From assembly GCA_021286925.1 (NCBI GenBank), contig JAJTBL010000012.1:1-14156 (forward strand): a DNA stretch of 14,156 bases. The letters run 5' to 3'. Below, one piece after another: positions 12,718 to 14,156 of this stretch (its first letter is position 1; each line of letters starts with the position of its first letter). Under the pieces are notes generated by a model that was not told the DNA's origin, did no database searches, and saw nothing but the letters and a program-made list of their open reading frames with translations. This stretch comes from Spirochaetia bacterium. Its GTDB lineage: Bacteria > Spirochaetota > Spirochaetia > Treponematales > Rectinemataceae. Both the position numbers and the translations under genes were made by a program.

Positions 12718-14097
12718 ATGCTGGATCAACTCCTGGCTCCAGATGTGAAAAGCCTGCTCGAGGAAGGAAAATTCGAGGATATCCTCGATTTTTTCAAGGA
12801 AAGCCACCCAACCGAAATTGCTGAAGTCTTGACTGGTCTCAAACCCGAGGAAGCTCTCGAAATCCTGAGGCACTTTGATGACCAGACTTTTGCCGACGTT
12901 TTCCGGGAACTCCCGACTGCCTTCCAGGTGGACACCAGCGAACTGCTCGATAAAAAGGATCTGGCAAAGCTAATCATGCAGCTCGACCCTGATGATCGAG
13001 TCGACCTGCTAAAAGCCATCCCGCAGGAGCGGTTCGAATCAGTCATGCCAATTTTGGCCCAGCGAGAACGCGAAAACATCAAGCAGCTGGCCCAGTACGC
13101 CGAAGGTACCGCCGGCTCCATCATGACAACGCAGTACATTGCGCTGAATCAGGATTTGACTGTCCGTGAAGCGCTGGAACGAATTCGGCTTGAAGGCTCG
13201 GAAGCCAAGACCGTCTACACCATTTTTGCCGTTGATAAAGATAGAAAGCTCAAAGGCACAGTATCGCTCGGCGAGCTAATCCTGGCAGCTCCTTCAAAAA
13301 AGCTGTCAGAAATCATGGATTCACAGGTGCAGAGCGTTTACGCGCTCAATGACCGGGAAGACGCGGTTTATAAGTTTTCCCGATACGACCTGGTCGCACT
13401 GCCAGTTGTAGACAGCGATGAAGTCCTGGTAGGCATCATCACCCATGACGACGTGATCGATGTCATCGAGCAGGAACGGACAGAAGATATCGAACGCTTC
13501 ATGGCAATCACCGGAAAACATGAAAACACCGCATACCTGCATACTTCAATCTGGACGCATTTCAAGCATCGTGTTGGCTGGCTCATCATTCTCGCCGTCA
13601 TGGGCCTGATTTCCGGAGCTGTTCTCCAATCGTTCCAGGAAACCCTGACCAGCCTCATGATACTTGCGTTTTACATGCCGATGTTGGCAGACACAGGCGG
13701 CAACACCGGCAGTCAGTCAGCGACCGTAATTGTCCGGGCTCTGGCCCTGAAGGAAATCATGCCTGGCGACGCTTTCAAGGTATTATGGAAAGAGTTGCGG
13801 GTAGCCTTGCTCCTTGGGCTGGTCCTCGCCGCGCTCGCTTTTATACGAGTCCTTTTTACCGGCAATCATGTTCCCATGCCTGGAACCATCAACATCCTCG
13901 ATATTGGAACCGCCATCGCAATCGCGCTTGGCATCCAGGTTGTATCAGCCACCATCATCGGAGCGCTGCTGCCGCTGGGAGCCGCTGCCCTCGGCGCTGA
14001 CCCTGCTTTAATCGCAAGCCCGGCGCTGACCACCATCGTGGACATCACGGGCTTGCTTATCTATTTCACCACGGCCCGGATGATTTTACATATTTGA
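12718..14097 (+). CDS. mgtE: Magnesium transporter MgtE
   Basis: This 459-residue protein has the complete MgtE build. The cytosolic N domain (about 10-130) consists of helical repeats (HPTEIAEVLTGLKPEEALEIL, in part, and the LDPDDRVDLL stretch). A CBS pair follows (about 134-255), with YAEGTAGSIMTT at its entry and GIITHDDVIDVIEQE at its exit; these acidic domains sense cytosolic magnesium and close the pore. The plug helix and five membrane helices occupy about 275-459, with the conserved MPMLADTGGNTGSQSATVIVR segment (320-340) and Asp442 in TTIVDITG, the position of the pore aspartate in the Thermus enzyme. The ATG has GAAGGAGG about six bases upstream. It converges on a partial gene at the right edge only five bases away, with no terminator visible between them. 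Confidence 0.96.
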   Translation: MLDQLLAPDVKSLLEEGKFEDILDFFKESHPTEIAEVLTGLKPEEALEILRHFDDQTFADVFRELPTAFQVDTSELLDKKDLAKLIMQLDPDDRVDLLKAIPQERFESVMPILAQRERENIKQLAQYAEGTAGSIMTTQYIALNQDLTVREALERIRLEGSEAKTVYTIFAVDKDRKLKGTVSLGELILAAPSKKLSEIMDSQVQSVYALNDREDAVYKFSRYDLVALPVVDSDEVLVGIITHDDVIDVIEQERTEDIERFMAITGKHENTAYLHTSIWTHFKHRVGWLIILAVMGLISGAVLQSFQETLTSLMILAFYMPMLADTGGNTGSQSATVIVRALALKEIMPGDAFKVLWKELRVALLLGLVLAALAFIRVLFTGNHVPMPGTINILDIGTAIAIALGIQVVSATIIGALLPLGAAALGADPALIASPALTTIVDITGLLIYFTTARMILHI

Positions 14098-14102
14098 AGC
14101 TC

Positions 14103-14156
14103 TCAGAATTTGTAGGAAACCCCGGTGGAAATCTGGATATCGCTGATTGCTGGATT
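14103..14156 (-). CDS. C-terminal end of a probable outer-membrane beta-barrel protein (partial)
   Basis: Reading in from the right edge, a minus-strand frame gives 17 residues ending in DIQISTGVSYKF and then TGA (14105-14103). The terminal phenylalanine and the alternating pattern match the C-terminal signal recognised by the BAM assembly complex. The bulk of the gene lies outside the window, so the family is unknown. It converges with mgtE, whose stop is five bases away. Confidence 0.5.
   Translation of the reverse strand, partial: NPAISDIQISTGVSYKF

Noticed and set aside
12040..12873. A 277-codon minus-strand frame opposite thiF and the start of mgtE
   Set aside because: The serine- and arginine-rich translation has no domain and lies wholly over two recognisable genes, so it is a shadow frame.

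Overview
The window looks like chromosomal DNA of a Gram-negative, diderm bacterium of moderate GC. Several exported proteins begin with short, phenylalanine-rich signal peptides ending in A-Q. Together with a cystalysin-like C-S lyase and an envelope-heavy gene content, this makes a spirochaete (Treponema-like) the best guess. That is an inference from gene style, not from a marker gene. No mobile element, CRISPR array, tRNA or rRNA was seen. Gene density is high and strand switches are marked by hairpins or short promoter regions.

Layout. Positions 1-54 may hold the end of a plus-strand outer-membrane-type protein, followed by a bidirectional terminator. 152-2183 (minus) is an exported patatin-like protein with a probable C-terminal beta-barrel. 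A divergent promoter region (2184-2430) leads to a CNNM/CorC-HlyC transporter (2430-3746, plus), possibly preceded by a coupled 40-codon leader ORF. 3817-8630 is a block of six minus-strand genes in three transcription units: a cystalysin/MalY-type PLP lyase with a cupin; a RidA deaminase with its own strong promoter; and pdxS-pdxT (PLP synthase) with a YheO/DauR-type PAS-HTH regulator. 8765-12658 (plus) is a tight run of five genes: an SDR protein resembling the MAT2B subunit of methionine adenosyltransferase, an exported phospholipase-D-fold protein, two small exported beta-rich proteins, and a short ThiF-type adenylyltransferase. mgtE (12718-14097) follows, and the last 17 codons of a minus-strand barrel-like protein run off the right edge.

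How the genes may work together. The minus-strand block reads as a coherent module. PdxST makes pyridoxal 5'-phosphate, the cystalysin-like enzyme uses it to split C-S bonds and so releases 2-aminoacrylate, and RidA hydrolyses that reactive enamine before it damages PLP enzymes. A PAS-type regulator sits in the same block. Two tandem copies of a TGCAATCTAA element, one of them inside a perfect palindrome, lie just upstream of the lyase promoter and are candidate operators. The neighbouring MAT2B-like and ThiF-like genes also belong to families tied to sulfur chemistry, but they are co-transcribed with envelope genes, so that link is weaker.

A recurring oddity is the placement of -10-like hexamers only 6 to 12 bases before start codons, which suggests leaderless or near-leaderless mRNAs.
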